Below, one piece after another: positions 10,250 through 19,651 of a stretch of 64,000 nucleotides of DNA. Origin of the DNA: Flammeovirga pectinis (lineage in GTDB: Bacteria; Bacteroidota; Bacteroidia; Cytophagales; Flammeovirgaceae); NCBI RefSeq assembly GCF_003970675.1, contig NZ_CP034562.1:62001-126000 (forward strand). Direction: 5' to 3'. The first letter of the stretch is position 1. Each line of letters starts with the position of its first letter. The position numbers and the translations under genes were made by a program. The notes below the pieces were generated by a model, which was not told the origin of the DNA, did not search any database, and saw only the letters and a list, made by a program, of their open reading frames with translations.

Positions 10250-10299
10250 AATTGCTTAGTCACGTTATTATTAAGTATCTCCCTAAATTAATACATAAA

Positions 10300-10330
10300 A
10301 AAAACGAGACTAATAATTAATCTCGTTTTT
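10300..10330 (-). terminator. Intrinsic terminator downstream of the class A PBP gene
   Basis: Inverted repeat 10300-10309 / 10321-10330 (arm AAAAACGAGA) with an 11-base loop. Read on the minus strand the stem is followed by a run of U. It lies just after the minus-strand stop at 10351, so it should end the penicillin-binding protein transcript before the AraC gene. Confidence 0.85.
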
Positions 10331-10350
10331 CTTTTAATAAATCTTATTTG

Positions 10351-12780
10351 TTACAAAATACCATCGTCAGTCTCGGTTGGTGTTACATATTCATCTTCCA
10401 AAGTTGAATCTGTTTCTGCACCGAACTCACCAAAGTTTTCTGCATCATATTTACTACAATCTAGTTCTACACCAATTGGTTTAGATGGCTCAGGAAATAA
10501 TCCTCTTTTATACCCTAGATCTCTACAAAGTTTTTTATCCCTGTAAACATCTTCCATAAAGTAGGCAAATGCAGGAAGTGCTTGTCTAGAACCTTGTCCA
10601 TATTTAATACTTCTGAAGTGTACGCTTCGGTCTTCACCACCACACCATACACCAGTTACTAAATCATTTGTAAAGCCCATAAACCACGCATCAGAGAAGT
10701 TTGCAGTAGTACCAGTTTTACCACCAACATGATAGACTGCTCCTGTTTTCTTATCTCTTTTAAAGTTATAACGATTTAATCTAAGAGCAGTACCACCTGC
10801 TTCTTCCGAAGTACCTCTTAACATATACGTCATTAACCAAGCAGTTTTTTCATTTAAAGCTTCTCTCTTTTTAGGAATAAACTCCTTTAAAACTCTACCA
10901 TTTTTATCTTCGATTCGAGTAATAAATTGAGGTTCCGTCCAAGTACCTTTATTAATAAATACAGAATAAGCTGTCACCATTTCATAAACAGAAACATCTT
11001 CTGTACCTAAACATAAAGAAGGAACACCTTTAATATATTTCTTATTATACCCTGTAATACCTCTTTTTCGTTCATCGTCCGTAACCATATAATCAAACAT
11101 TTGATCACGGATATATCTAAAACCAAATTTATCGGCAGAGTATTTTGCTAATTCTCTAGCTGTAAGTTCTTTTACAAGGTAAGCTGCTGCTGTATTTATA
11201 GATCTCGACATTGCTTGTCTTAACGTATAAGTTTTCCCGCTATAATAATCAGCATTTTTAGGAGTCCAAGGCTTATCAGCGATGGCTTCTTCTGCAGTAA
11301 ATGTAATTGGAACATCAGTAATTGGAGAACATGGTTGAAAACGATCTTCCAATGCTCTAGAATATAAGAATGGTTTAAATGTTGATCCAGGTTGACGATA
11401 TCCTAATCTAACATGATCATACTTAAAGTATCTATAATTAATACCACCTACCCAAGCTCTAATTTTACCTGTTTGAGGTTCCATTGACATCATGCCGATC
11501 TGTAAGAACATCTTATAATACTTTAAGGAGTCATAAGAGCTCATTAGAGTATCTTTTTGAAAATCTTTATTATTCCAAGTAAAGACTTTCATCTTCTTTT
11601 TAATTTTCAATTGCTTATCTATAGCAAGAGAATCATTACCTATTTGCTTTCTTAGTGTTTTATAAACAGCAGTTCTTCTAATAGAGTGTGCTAAGAAATT
11701 AGGAATAACTTTACCTTCTCTATCTCTCCAAGGATCTCCTTGACCTTTCCAATGATCATCAAAAAGACCTTGTTGCTCTCTCATATGTTTATCAACAGCA
11801 CTTTCGGCATACTTTTGAACACGAGAATCAATCGTAGTATATATTTTTAGACCATCAGCGTACAAGTCGAAACCATTTTCACGACAGTATCTAATTAAAT
11901 CTTTAACAACTTCTGCACGGAAATATGGAGCAATACCTTTATTATGATTTTCAACATTATAATTTAGGTTTAAGTCTTCTGCCATTAATTCTTTAGAAGT
12001 CTTCTCAGAAATGTAATTATACTTTTCCATCTGAGAGATTACCTTATTCCTTACATAAATTGCTCTGTCAGGGTGGTATCTCGGACTATAAAATGATGGA
12101 GCCTGTAAAATACCAACTAAAGTTGCAGATTGAGGAATTGATAACTGATCTGGTGATACACCATAAAAAGTTTCCGATGCAACATGAATACCAAATGCAT
12201 TTGAACCAAAATCAACGGTATTCAAATACATAGTTAAGATTTCTCTCTTAGTATAAGATGTTTCTAATTCTACAGCAACAACCCATTCCTTAAATTTATT
12301 TATAACAAGGTTGACTCCTTTAACGTCAGATAATCGTCCTTTTAAATTTGTTTCATTACGAATTTTAAAAAGATTCTTTGCTAACTGTTGCGTAATTGTT
12401 GATGACCCTCTTTTTTGTCCTCCTAAAACAATATACTTAAAGAGGTAATAAGGTACAGCTAAAGTAGCTTTGAAATCTATTCCACTATGCTCATTAAATC
12501 GAATATCTTCAGATGCATATAATGCATGAATTAGATTTGGAGATAAATCATCATATTCAGATTTTGTACGGTTTTTTCGGAAATATTTACCTAATAAAAC
12601 GCCGTCTGCAGAGTATAGTTCAGAAGCTAATTCACTTTTAGGGTTTTCTAAAATACTAGGATCGGGGAGTTCACCGTAAAGGTTAAACCAGTTATTTGTT
12701 AAAGAAAATCCCAAAAGAAGAGCACTTACGATGCCTACTATGAAAAGTACCCAAAGTGCTTTTATGGCTTTTAAATACAT
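10351..12780 (-). CDS. Class A penicillin-binding protein (PBP1A-like transglycosylase/transpeptidase)
   Basis: An 809-residue bifunctional peptidoglycan synthase. A single N-terminal membrane helix (about residues 10-30) anchors it in the inner membrane. The glycosyltransferase 51 domain has the lipid II polymerase motifs SEDIRFNEHSG (catalytic Glu91) and RGSSTITQQLAKNLF. The transpeptidase domain carries S466-T-F-K (active serine in GSTFKPF), the SxN motif at S527-I-N and K688-T-G-T. It ends in an acidic tail (TDSTLEDEYVTPTETDDG), which I did not see assigned to a domain. It polymerises glycan chains and crosslinks peptides in the periplasm. The gene appears monocistronic, with a terminator after it; the large TPR lipoprotein gene lies 165 bases upstream on the same strand. 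Confidence 0.95.
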   Translation of the reverse strand: MYLKAIKALWVLFIVGIVSALLLGFSLTNNWFNLYGELPDPSILENPKSELASELYSADGVLLGKYFRKNRTKSEYDDLSPNLIHALYASEDIRFNEHSGIDFKATLAVPYYLFKYIVLGGQKRGSSTITQQLAKNLFKIRNETNLKGRLSDVKGVNLVINKFKEWVVAVELETSYTKREILTMYLNTVDFGSNAFGIHVASETFYGVSPDQLSIPQSATLVGILQAPSFYSPRYHPDRAIYVRNKVISQMEKYNYISEKTSKELMAEDLNLNYNVENHNKGIAPYFRAEVVKDLIRYCRENGFDLYADGLKIYTTIDSRVQKYAESAVDKHMREQQGLFDDHWKGQGDPWRDREGKVIPNFLAHSIRRTAVYKTLRKQIGNDSLAIDKQLKIKKKMKVFTWNNKDFQKDTLMSSYDSLKYYKMFLQIGMMSMEPQTGKIRAWVGGINYRYFKYDHVRLGYRQPGSTFKPFLYSRALEDRFQPCSPITDVPITFTAEEAIADKPWTPKNADYYSGKTYTLRQAMSRSINTAAAYLVKELTARELAKYSADKFGFRYIRDQMFDYMVTDDERKRGITGYNKKYIKGVPSLCLGTEDVSVYEMVTAYSVFINKGTWTEPQFITRIEDKNGRVLKEFIPKKREALNEKTAWLMTYMLRGTSEEAGGTALRLNRYNFKRDKKTGAVYHVGGKTGTTANFSDAWFMGFTNDLVTGVWCGGEDRSVHFRSIKYGQGSRQALPAFAYFMEDVYRDKKLCRDLGYKRGLFPEPSKPIGVELDCSKYDAENFGEFGAETDSTLEDEYVTPTETDDGIL

Positions 12781-12945
12781 ATGTTATTAATATTCAGTAC
12801 TTAAACTAAAAGATGTCAATATAGATTAATAATTAAACAGCAATTTAGTTAATCTATTTATAAAGGTTTGATTTATTCAATCAATTGATACCTTCTATTT
12901 CAAAAAAATCATCACAAAACTAAACTTATAAATCAATAAATCATA

Positions 12946-15219
12946 CTATTCGTCTATCGTGATTTCAAAATCATGATACCTACCAGGAATGTAACCATTC
13001 TTTAATCTATTATCCGTTATTTCGCTTAACATGCCTTTTGCAATAGCAGAAAATTCACCTTCTGGATATATTTTTAAATAGTCATCCAAAGATTTTTTAA
13101 AGATCTTATAATACTTTGTTGTTCTCCCTACTAGTAAAACACGTAAGAAACGTCCTTTCTCTTCGTATGTGTTTTGAGGGAAGTCATTTAAAAGTTCATT
13201 TAATTTTTTATCAGATGCATTATAATTACCACTTAAATATAAATTATAAGCAGAAGAATAAAGATCTCTTATATAATTTTCCCTTTCATTTGTTTCCTTA
13301 ACATAATTAGGGTTTACCAACACTTTAGAATATAAACAGTCTGGATAATTATCTATTAAATATTTTTTAGCAACATCAGAATCACATTCCTCATAATCTA
13401 AACAAATAACATAAACTAGATAAGCAACTTCATAAGCATTTTCATCTTCAGGGTAGTTATCTAAGAAACGATGAAAATTAGCAAGAGCATTATCTGGAGT
13501 TTTAACCTTATACAGATATACTTTACCTAATTCAAAAAGAGCATCAGCTAACTTTTTATTAATACCAACTAACTCCTCTTCTGAAGTTGGAACTTCTTGT
13601 TTTCTTTCTTCTACAGATTTGAGGTTAGCAAAAAGATCAACATTTTCCTCCTCATCATTATTAGCATTATTTTTAGTATTTCTACCTTTTGATGGCGAAG
13701 GATTATCTCCTTGTTCAGGGTTGATATCATTAGAAGCGAAATCCATTTTATTAGATCTTCTCCAATTATCTTCTAATGGCCTTGAACCCCAATTTTTTAG
13801 AAATTGAGCTTTTCCTTGTGCTACAGCAGTAGAATTATAGAAGTAGAATTCTTTGGTTTCTTTATTACTAAATGATGCAGATTCAGAAGTTGCTGGTCGT
13901 TGCTTCTTCTTTTCATTCTCTTTTGCATATTGAGCCCTTAAGATAATTTCATCTTTTTCTTTCTGATATTCCTCTTCAAGAAATGCAGAGCGTTCTTCAT
14001 CATTCATATCATATAATTGAAGAAGGCGTTCTTGATCATTAATTATTTTGATGTATTTGGCTAAATCTCTTAAATACTCTGCTTTTTCTTTAATTTCTTC
14101 ATAACCATAAACAGATTCATCAAAATTTTGAAGTGCACTATCATAATAAGCAGAAGCAGCTATATAATCTTTTTTCTCATCATAATAGATAATTCCAGAT
14201 TCTAGGTAAGAGTGGCCTTTTTGTATTTTATTTGATGTACTTACTTGAACTGATTCATTAAACTCTTTTAAAGCTCTATCATAATCTGGCTTCCTCATTT
14301 CAAATTGAGCCATTTCATAATAGATTTTATCACGGTTATCCCAATTGTTATGATCTTTGAGTTTTTTGTCGAAATATTTCTGAATTTTCTTCGCCTGTTT
14401 TTCATCGTTAAAATCAACAGGTTGCATACTGTATGCACTGATATCAGCTTGGAATTCTAATTCATTTGTTTTAGAAAACTTCTCAGCTTTCGTATAGGCT
14501 CTATAAGCATTGTCAACTTTATTTTCTTCTTCTAACATTTGACCCAAGATGAAGTAGTATCGAGCTTTTTTATGTTTATTATCTTCAAGGTCTACAGCAA
14601 GCCTTAAATGTTGAATAGATTTTTTAAAGTTGACCTTGTTTCTATAATAGTGTGCTAAGTTTAAATGATATTCTTTTGTATTAACCTTATTATAAGGTTG
14701 TTTTTGTTGTTTAATTATATCTTTGACTAATATCATATTAGCCTCTTCATCAAGCTCAATGAACATTCTTAATAAAGCATTCAAAGCTGCATGTCTACTG
14801 TTTGGATCTGCAAATTTGGCGTTGATATATTTAAAAGTAGTCAATGCATTATCATAATCTTCTTCGTATAATCTTACCCAACCTACCAGAAGGTAACATT
14901 CATCAATCCAATCACTTGCTTTATGGAATTTGATTGGTCTTGAAGCTTTTGTAATAATGTAATCTAATTGATCTTTATGTGATAATGTTTTATTTGAATC
15001 TATAGGAATGAGTATTGAAAGTACATCATTATAATCATCTACGTTTTCATCAAAAATCTCCTGCTCAAATAAATCCATCCCTTCTTTAGCAAGGAAGTAA
15101 GAATTATAGTGTGTTGCAGTATCATGATAAAATTGACATCCTCCACTAATAATAAGTAGGGTGAGAAATATTGATTTTAAAAAGTAATTATTTATATGTT
15201 TTAGAAAAGTTTGCTTCAT
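12946..15219 (-). CDS. Large TPR lipoprotein, probable T9SS component SprE/PorW
   Basis: A 757-residue lipoprotein (lipobox ISGGC, Cys28). Most of it is tetratricopeptide-like helical repeats: recognisable units include YLLVGWVRLYEEDYDNALTT, ARYYFILGQMLEEENKVDNA, and near the C-terminus LFELGKVYLYKVKTPDNALA. A highly charged, low-complexity linker lies around residues 430-540. Early residues (TATHYNSYFLAKEGMDLFEQ) and the overall plan match the periplasmic lipoproteins SprE of gliding Flavobacterium and PorW of Porphyromonas, needed for type IX secretion. The family call rests on architecture and remembered similarity, so it is less sure than the TPR call. A generic TPR lipoprotein is the alternative. 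It is divergent from the M23 peptidase gene. Confidence 0.65.
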   Translation of the reverse strand: MKQTFLKHINNYFLKSIFLTLLIISGGCQFYHDTATHYNSYFLAKEGMDLFEQEIFDENVDDYNDVLSILIPIDSNKTLSHKDQLDYIITKASRPIKFHKASDWIDECYLLVGWVRLYEEDYDNALTTFKYINAKFADPNSRHAALNALLRMFIELDEEANMILVKDIIKQQKQPYNKVNTKEYHLNLAHYYRNKVNFKKSIQHLRLAVDLEDNKHKKARYYFILGQMLEEENKVDNAYRAYTKAEKFSKTNELEFQADISAYSMQPVDFNDEKQAKKIQKYFDKKLKDHNNWDNRDKIYYEMAQFEMRKPDYDRALKEFNESVQVSTSNKIQKGHSYLESGIIYYDEKKDYIAASAYYDSALQNFDESVYGYEEIKEKAEYLRDLAKYIKIINDQERLLQLYDMNDEERSAFLEEEYQKEKDEIILRAQYAKENEKKKQRPATSESASFSNKETKEFYFYNSTAVAQGKAQFLKNWGSRPLEDNWRRSNKMDFASNDINPEQGDNPSPSKGRNTKNNANNDEEENVDLFANLKSVEERKQEVPTSEEELVGINKKLADALFELGKVYLYKVKTPDNALANFHRFLDNYPEDENAYEVAYLVYVICLDYEECDSDVAKKYLIDNYPDCLYSKVLVNPNYVKETNERENYIRDLYSSAYNLYLSGNYNASDKKLNELLNDFPQNTYEEKGRFLRVLLVGRTTKYYKIFKKSLDDYLKIYPEGEFSAIAKGMLSEITDNRLKNGYIPGRYHDFEITIDE

Positions 15220-15390
15220 TTTTGACTAGCGGTTATGCTAAAATTTATATCTTAGATTGGCTAATTTACAGTTTTTATTCACCTAAAAGTTATAATAATT
15301 CAATAGTTACAAACAAAATGCAAAGAAAACGTACATTTATTGTAAATTTACCGCCGATTAACTTCTTAAACATAAGAAGAAACATATTAC

Positions 15391-16263
15391 ATGAAGAAAC
15401 AAGGGAAAACATTATCAGAGTGGCTAACCACTAGATTTGTTCTCGTAGTAAGAGATGAAGAAACATTTGCAGAGCGAGCAGCATATAGATTGAGTTATGT
15501 GAAAATCTTATTGTTGTTTGGTGTTGTATTTACCGTACTTGGCGGTTTAAGTTTTATTCTTGCTACAACAGTGTTGGCAAAGGTCTATGATCCAAGAGTA
15601 GCTTATCGTGAAGCGGATAGAAGATTGATTGAAATGGAAAAAACAGTTGATTCTCTTCAAAACGCATCTGATGAAAAAGATGTTTATATGGCCTCAATTA
15701 AAGCTATAATAGATGGAGAAGTAGAAGATGCTGAAGACATAAAAGCTAATATCGTTAAACAAGGAGAAGTTGAAGATATTGAAATTGACCTTAAAAAGAT
15801 AGATCCTGTAGATTCACTTTTTAGAAGTGAGTTTGAAGATATTGAACTTAAATCTGCACCTTCACAATTAACTACGGCAAGTTATGATGATGTATTCTTT
15901 TTTCCCCCAGTATCGAATGGAGTTCTCTCCAAAAAGTTTGATATTAGAAAAGGACATTATGGTGTAGACGTTTTAGCCAAGCGAAATGAAGGAATTACAG
16001 CAATTTCTGAAGGAACTGTAATATTAGCATCTTGGACTCAAGATTCTGGTTATGTAATCGGTATTCAACACAGAGGTCAAGTAATATCGTTTTATAAACA
16101 CAATTCTGTTCTTCTTAAAAAAGTAGGAGAAACAGTAAGGACAGGTGATATTATTGCAATTATAGGAAATAGTGGAGAGATGACTGATGGGCAACATCTT
16201 CATTTTGAACTTTGGGTAAACGGTAATCCTGTTGACCCATTAGATTTCATTCCTTTTGAATAA
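15391..16263 (+). CDS. Membrane-anchored M23 (LytM-type) metallopeptidase
   Basis: A 290-residue protein. Residues ~33-60 form one membrane helix, a short coiled-coil-like stretch follows, and the C-terminal ~120 residues form a peptidase M23 domain. The metal-binding signature appears intact: HYGVD (HxxxD) and HLHF (HxH), plus an intervening His in FYKH, so it may be an active peptidoglycan endopeptidase rather than a degenerate activator. It precedes the bactofilin gene by 58 bases; M23-bactofilin pairs are common and link cell-wall cleavage to cell shape. The chosen ATG at 15391 gives a short basic N-terminus before the helix. Confidence 0.9.
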   Translation: MKKQGKTLSEWLTTRFVLVVRDEETFAERAAYRLSYVKILLLFGVVFTVLGGLSFILATTVLAKVYDPRVAYREADRRLIEMEKTVDSLQNASDEKDVYMASIKAIIDGEVEDAEDIKANIVKQGEVEDIEIDLKKIDPVDSLFRSEFEDIELKSAPSQLTTASYDDVFFFPPVSNGVLSKKFDIRKGHYGVDVLAKRNEGITAISEGTVILASWTQDSGYVIGIQHRGQVISFYKHNSVLLKKVGETVRTGDIIAIIGNSGEMTDGQHLHFELWVNGNPVDPLDFIPFE

Positions 16264-16321
16264 TGATTTCAGACATATACAAAACGTACTACTGTAACGA
16301 TATAAATTAAATTAAAAAATT

Positions 16322-16771
16322 ATGGGTTTATTTGGAAATAACGAAGATAAAATCACACCTACTCAACAACCAAGTAATGTAACCAATAATACTATTGGTC
16401 AAGGAACTACACTTAGAGGTGATGTTGAGACACATGGTATTCTAAGAATGGATGGTAAGTTAATTGGTAACTTACATTGTCATTCTAAATTGTTTCTAGG
16501 AACTGAAGGACAAGTAGAAGGAGATATTTTTGCTCAAAATGCAGAAATCGAGGGTGAAATTCATGGAAAAATTGAGGTTGCAGATAATTTAGTTTTAAGA
16601 GCATCTGCAGTTGTTCATGGAGATATAATTACTAAAAAGCTTACAATTGATCCAGGAGCAATATTTAATGGTCAATGTCATATGGGCGAGTCTAGACCTT
16701 TATTAGCACCTTCGGATAATTCTTCGGAAGCTGAAAAGGTAGAAGATAATGAAACAACAGAAGCAGAATAA
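16322..16771 (+). CDS. Bactofilin (polymer-forming cytoskeletal protein)
   Basis: A 149-residue protein with the beta-helical bactofilin core at about residues 25-125, seen as repeated short strands with Gly turns (TTLRGDVETHGILRMDGKLIG, then GDIFAQNAEIEGEIHGKIEV). Flanking tails are unstructured and Asn/Thr/Glu rich. Bactofilins self-assemble without nucleotide and often recruit M23 peptidases, as encoded just upstream. The 3' end overlaps the AtpZ gene by 23 bases in another frame, so the bactofilin is probably transcribed with, and translationally linked to, the ATP synthase genes. Confidence 0.93.
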   Translation: MGLFGNNEDKITPTQQPSNVTNNTIGQGTTLRGDVETHGILRMDGKLIGNLHCHSKLFLGTEGQVEGDIFAQNAEIEGEIHGKIEVADNLVLRASAVVHGDIITKKLTIDPGAIFNGQCHMGESRPLLAPSDNSSEAEKVEDNETTEAE

Positions 16772-17060
16772 ATCTAATTTTTCAGAGAAAGCGTCAAAAG
16801 CTTCAAAAAAGTATTCGACTTTTTTGAAATACACTTCTGTTAGTACTGAAATGATAGTCACATTATTGATTTGTGCCTATGTTGGTAAGTACCTTGATGA
16901 GTATTTAAAAACTGAAGTTCCTTATTTTACTATTGGTTTTCTTTTGTTTGGAGTTTTTGCTTCATTATACATACTTATCAATGGGTTGCGGAAAATTTCG
17001 CAAAAAAAAGGGCAGAATATTAAAAAAAAAGGTAAAGATGACGGTTTTTATGAAAAATGA
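16749..17060 (+). CDS. AtpZ/AtpI-family ATP synthase accessory membrane protein
   Basis: A 103-residue protein with a basic N-terminus, two membrane helices (about residues 35-52 and 60-80) and a very lysine-rich tail. This is the AtpZ/ATPase_gene1 pattern found at the head of many ATP synthase operons, where the protein is thought to help c-ring assembly or magnesium supply. It begins inside the bactofilin gene and is followed after 76 bases by a second small membrane protein. Residue-level family motifs are weak, so the assignment leans on size, topology and position. Confidence 0.8.
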   Translation: MKQQKQNKSNFSEKASKASKKYSTFLKYTSVSTEMIVTLLICAYVGKYLDEYLKTEVPYFTIGFLLFGVFASLYILINGLRKISQKKGQNIKKKGKDDGFYEK

Positions 17061-17136
17061 TCAAAACATGCTTTGCGTTTAAAAGCTATTACATTATGTT
17101 TGCAATCGATTCGGCTGATTGGGCTGAAAAAATTAT

Positions 17137-17541
17137 ATGCAGCGAAGTTTACGAGCACGTTTCTATATAGGTTTATTAAAATTATCCATACTTTGTTTAG
17201 TAGGGGTAGTGATAATAGAGTTAATGGGGTTAGATTTAGGCCGTTTTATTTATATTGAAATCGTATTCAATGCATTTTTAGCGGTAATGTCGTATGAGAT
17301 TACATGTTTAGGAGCCTTATCGGGAGATGGGGAGATTTTTCATGGATTTTATGTGGCAACGGTTTTTATTAGGGTTTTACTATCTTTAACCGTTTTTACT
17401 TTGTTTTTTATTTTTGCAGACGCAGACAAACACGAGAAATTAGCTTTCATATTAAGTTTCTTCTTTTATTATTTTGCGTATACAATTTTTGAGATTGTAT
17501 GTCTCTATCCTAAATTGCAGGGTAAATCAGGTAATGAGTGA
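17137..17541 (+). CDS. Four-helix membrane protein of the ATP synthase operon (AtpI-like position)
   Basis: A 134-residue protein with four predicted membrane helices (about residues 10-30, 35-55, 70-92 and 98-120). No enzyme motif is visible. It lies between AtpZ and atpB, where other bacteria encode AtpI, and its end overlaps the start of atpB by 8 bases, so translation is probably coupled. The ATG at 17137 is the only sensible start because an in-frame stop lies at 17125. A role in Fo assembly is inference from position alone. Confidence 0.75.
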   Translation: MQRSLRARFYIGLLKLSILCLVGVVIIELMGLDLGRFIYIEIVFNAFLAVMSYEITCLGALSGDGEIFHGFYVATVFIRVLLSLTVFTLFFIFADADKHEKLAFILSFFFYYFAYTIFEIVCLYPKLQGKSGNE

Positions 17542-18607
17542 TTTTATAATAATGAAAAGTATTTTTTATTCTTTTTACAGACGCTTAGCATTGCTAGCAG
17601 TGCTATTTTCAGCACTTTCAACTCAAACATTACTTGCGAGTGATGATCAAGGTGAATCTAAAGAGATTCACATCAAAGAGTATAATCCAGTAGAGACGAT
17701 CTTACATCACGTTAAAGACGAACATAATTGGACGTTTGGAACGGTTACTGATGATCATGGTCACGAACATCATTATGGTATTACGTTACCCGTAATATTA
17801 TATGTACCTGGGCAAGGTGTTGATTTATTTGCTTCAAGCGAATTCTATCATCACAAACCTGTTAAAGGTAAGTATGCTACTTATGAAATGCATCATGAAC
17901 ATATTTCTAGAACTGATGAGGGAAAAGTTTACGATTTCTCATTAACAAAGAACGCAGCCTCAACAGGGTTGTCAGTACTTATTCTAATTATATTGTTTAG
18001 TGCAATATCTAAGGGTTATAAGAAAAATGCTGGAAAAGCTCCAAGTGGAATTCAATCCTTCTTTGAACCTCTTATTGTTTACATGAGAGATGAAGTGATT
18101 AAACCAAACTTAGGAAGTAAAACAGACAAGTTTATGCCTTATTTACTGACGTTGTTTTTCTTTATCCTTTTTAATAACCTTATGGGGTTATTACCAGGTG
18201 GGGCAAACTCTTCAGGAAATATCTCTTTCACAATGACTATGGCAGTAATCACGTTATTAGTAACTAATTTAAGTGCTAATAAGAACTATTGGAGCCACAT
18301 TTTTGCTACTCCAGGTGTTCCAGTGTGGTTGTTACCGATCATGATTCCAGTAGAAATTATTGGTATTTTTACTAAGCCAATTGCCTTGATGCTTCGTTTA
18401 TTCGCAAACATCACAGGTGGACATATTGTATTGTTATCATTTATGTCATTGGTATTTATTTTGGAAGCAGCATGGGTTGGAGGTGTAGCCTCTTTCATTA
18501 TCATTCCATTATTTTTTATGGAGATATTTGTAGCTGTATTACAGGCATATATTTTTACAATGCTTTCTGCATTGTTTATTAGTTCAGCTGTTGCTGAACA
18601 TCACTAG
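17534..18607 (+). CDS. atpB: ATP synthase Fo subunit a
   Basis: Subunit a of the proton channel. The C-terminal two thirds have the membrane helices of the family, including the segment LMLRLFANITGGH with the essential Arg (Arg288 counting from 17534) that faces the c-ring. The protein has an N-terminal signal-like helix (YRRLALLAVLFSALSTQTLLA) and a His-rich extracytoplasmic region before the first core helix, as in other Bacteroidota. I chose the ATG at 17534, which overlaps the preceding stop codon; the ATG at 17552 is also plausible and would leave the signal helix intact. The His-rich segment (DDHGHEHHYG) is unusual but not unique. Confidence 0.95.
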   Translation: MSDFIIMKSIFYSFYRRLALLAVLFSALSTQTLLASDDQGESKEIHIKEYNPVETILHHVKDEHNWTFGTVTDDHGHEHHYGITLPVILYVPGQGVDLFASSEFYHHKPVKGKYATYEMHHEHISRTDEGKVYDFSLTKNAASTGLSVLILIILFSAISKGYKKNAGKAPSGIQSFFEPLIVYMRDEVIKPNLGSKTDKFMPYLLTLFFFILFNNLMGLLPGGANSSGNISFTMTMAVITLLVTNLSANKNYWSHIFATPGVPVWLLPIMIPVEIIGIFTKPIALMLRLFANITGGHIVLLSFMSLVFILEAAWVGGVASFIIIPLFFMEIFVAVLQAYIFTMLSALFISSAVAEHH

Positions 18608-18626
18608 GAATTACTAAACTAGCTGT

Positions 18627-18648
18627 ATTTGAGTTAATTAACTCAAAT
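18627..18648. repeat. Perfect 22-bp palindrome between atpB and atpE
   Basis: The sequence from 18627 to 18648 is a perfect palindrome (arms ATTTGAGTTAA / TTAACTCAAAT). In RNA it would fold to a hairpin of about 9 pairs and 4 loop bases, with only a short U stretch after it. It lies 20 bases after atpB and 94 before atpE, inside an otherwise co-directional operon. Confidence 0.8.
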
Positions 18649-18729
18649 TTTGGTGATGTAATCAATAAAATGAATGATATTCGCACTAAGCGAAAGCTTC
18701 ATATACGTTTCTTTTTTAAAACTATTTAA

Positions 18730-18993
<264 letters not shown>

Positions 18994-19020
18994 TCCCTAA
19001 CTGAAGAAACATTTTGTTTG

Positions 19021-19060
19021 GATATCCATCGCTTAAGGGGTTTGCCCGGCGATGGATATC
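19021..19060. repeat. Strong hairpin between atpE and atpF
   Basis: A perfect 12-bp inverted repeat (19021-19032 / 19049-19060, arm GATATCCATCGC) enclosing a 16-base loop that can itself pair GGG with CCC. It is GC-richer than its surroundings and has no T-run after it, so it is not an ordinary terminator. It sits 47 bases before the atpF start and 27 after the atpE stop. An mRNA 3'-end stabiliser or processing element protecting the atpE message is one plausible role (inference). Confidence 0.85.
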
Positions 19061-19107
19061 TTCCAACAAAGAAACGTCAGAACGCACAACGCAAAATATA
19101 ATCGAAG

Positions 19108-19599
19108 ATGGATATAATAACTCCAGGTATAGGCCTTATATTTTGGAACACTTTATTCTTTTTAGTAGTGTTCTTAATTATTGGAAAGAAAATCGTTCCG
19201 ATAATTTCTAAGGCACTTAAGGATAGAGAAGATTCTATTGATAGCGCGCTCAAGAGTGCGGAACAAGCTAAAACTGATATTGAAAAACTTAAAGCGGATA
19301 ACGAGAAGATGAAAGATGCTGCTCGTGCTGAGAGAGAAGAAATTATCAATGCAGCTAAAGTTAGAGCGGATGAAGTGATAATTGAAGCAAGTGATGCTGC
19401 AAAAGCAGAAGCTTCAAGAATCATGACAGAAGCAAAAGCTTCTATCGAGGCAGAAAAAAGAGACGCGTTAGCTAACATCAAAGGTGTTGTTGCTGAACTT
19501 TCACTAGAAATAGCTGAAAAAGTTGTTCGCAAACAATTATCTAATGATACTGCTCAACAAGAACTTGTAAAAGAGTTAGTTGAAAGCGCTAAGATCTAA
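19108..19599 (+). CDS. atpF: ATP synthase Fo subunit b
   Basis: A 163-residue peripheral-stalk subunit. One N-terminal membrane helix (about residues 6-27, GIGLIFWNTLFFLVVFLIIG) is followed by a long Ala/Glu/Lys-rich coiled coil (about 35-150) that dimerises and reaches up to subunit delta on F1. Length and composition are normal for the family. atpH follows after 52 bases. Confidence 0.95.
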   Translation: MDIITPGIGLIFWNTLFFLVVFLIIGKKIVPIISKALKDREDSIDSALKSAEQAKTDIEKLKADNEKMKDAARAEREEIINAAKVRADEVIIEASDAAKAEASRIMTEAKASIEAEKRDALANIKGVVAELSLEIAEKVVRKQLSNDTAQQELVKELVESAKI

Positions 19600-19651
19600 G
19601 TTTAATAAGATCCACACGTGAGTTAAACCTCACTGTACATAAATTATAACC

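Noticed and set aside
15171-15434. Plus-strand frame spanning the TPR/M23 intergenic region
   Set aside because: It overlaps the M23 start in another frame and has no domain; the M23 start at 15391 explains the coding signal better.
17073-17258. Small plus-strand frame overlapping the four-helix membrane protein
   Set aside because: The overlapping 134-residue frame has a clear membrane pattern and continues to the atpB junction; this one has none.
18286-18504. Minus-strand frame opposite atpB
   Set aside because: It lies fully inside atpB, whose subunit a sequence is unmistakable, and its product resembles nothing; it is a reverse-strand shadow.
18994-19107. Terminator call for the atpE-atpF hairpin
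   Set aside because: The stem is strong but no T-run follows, so I list it as a structure, not a terminator.
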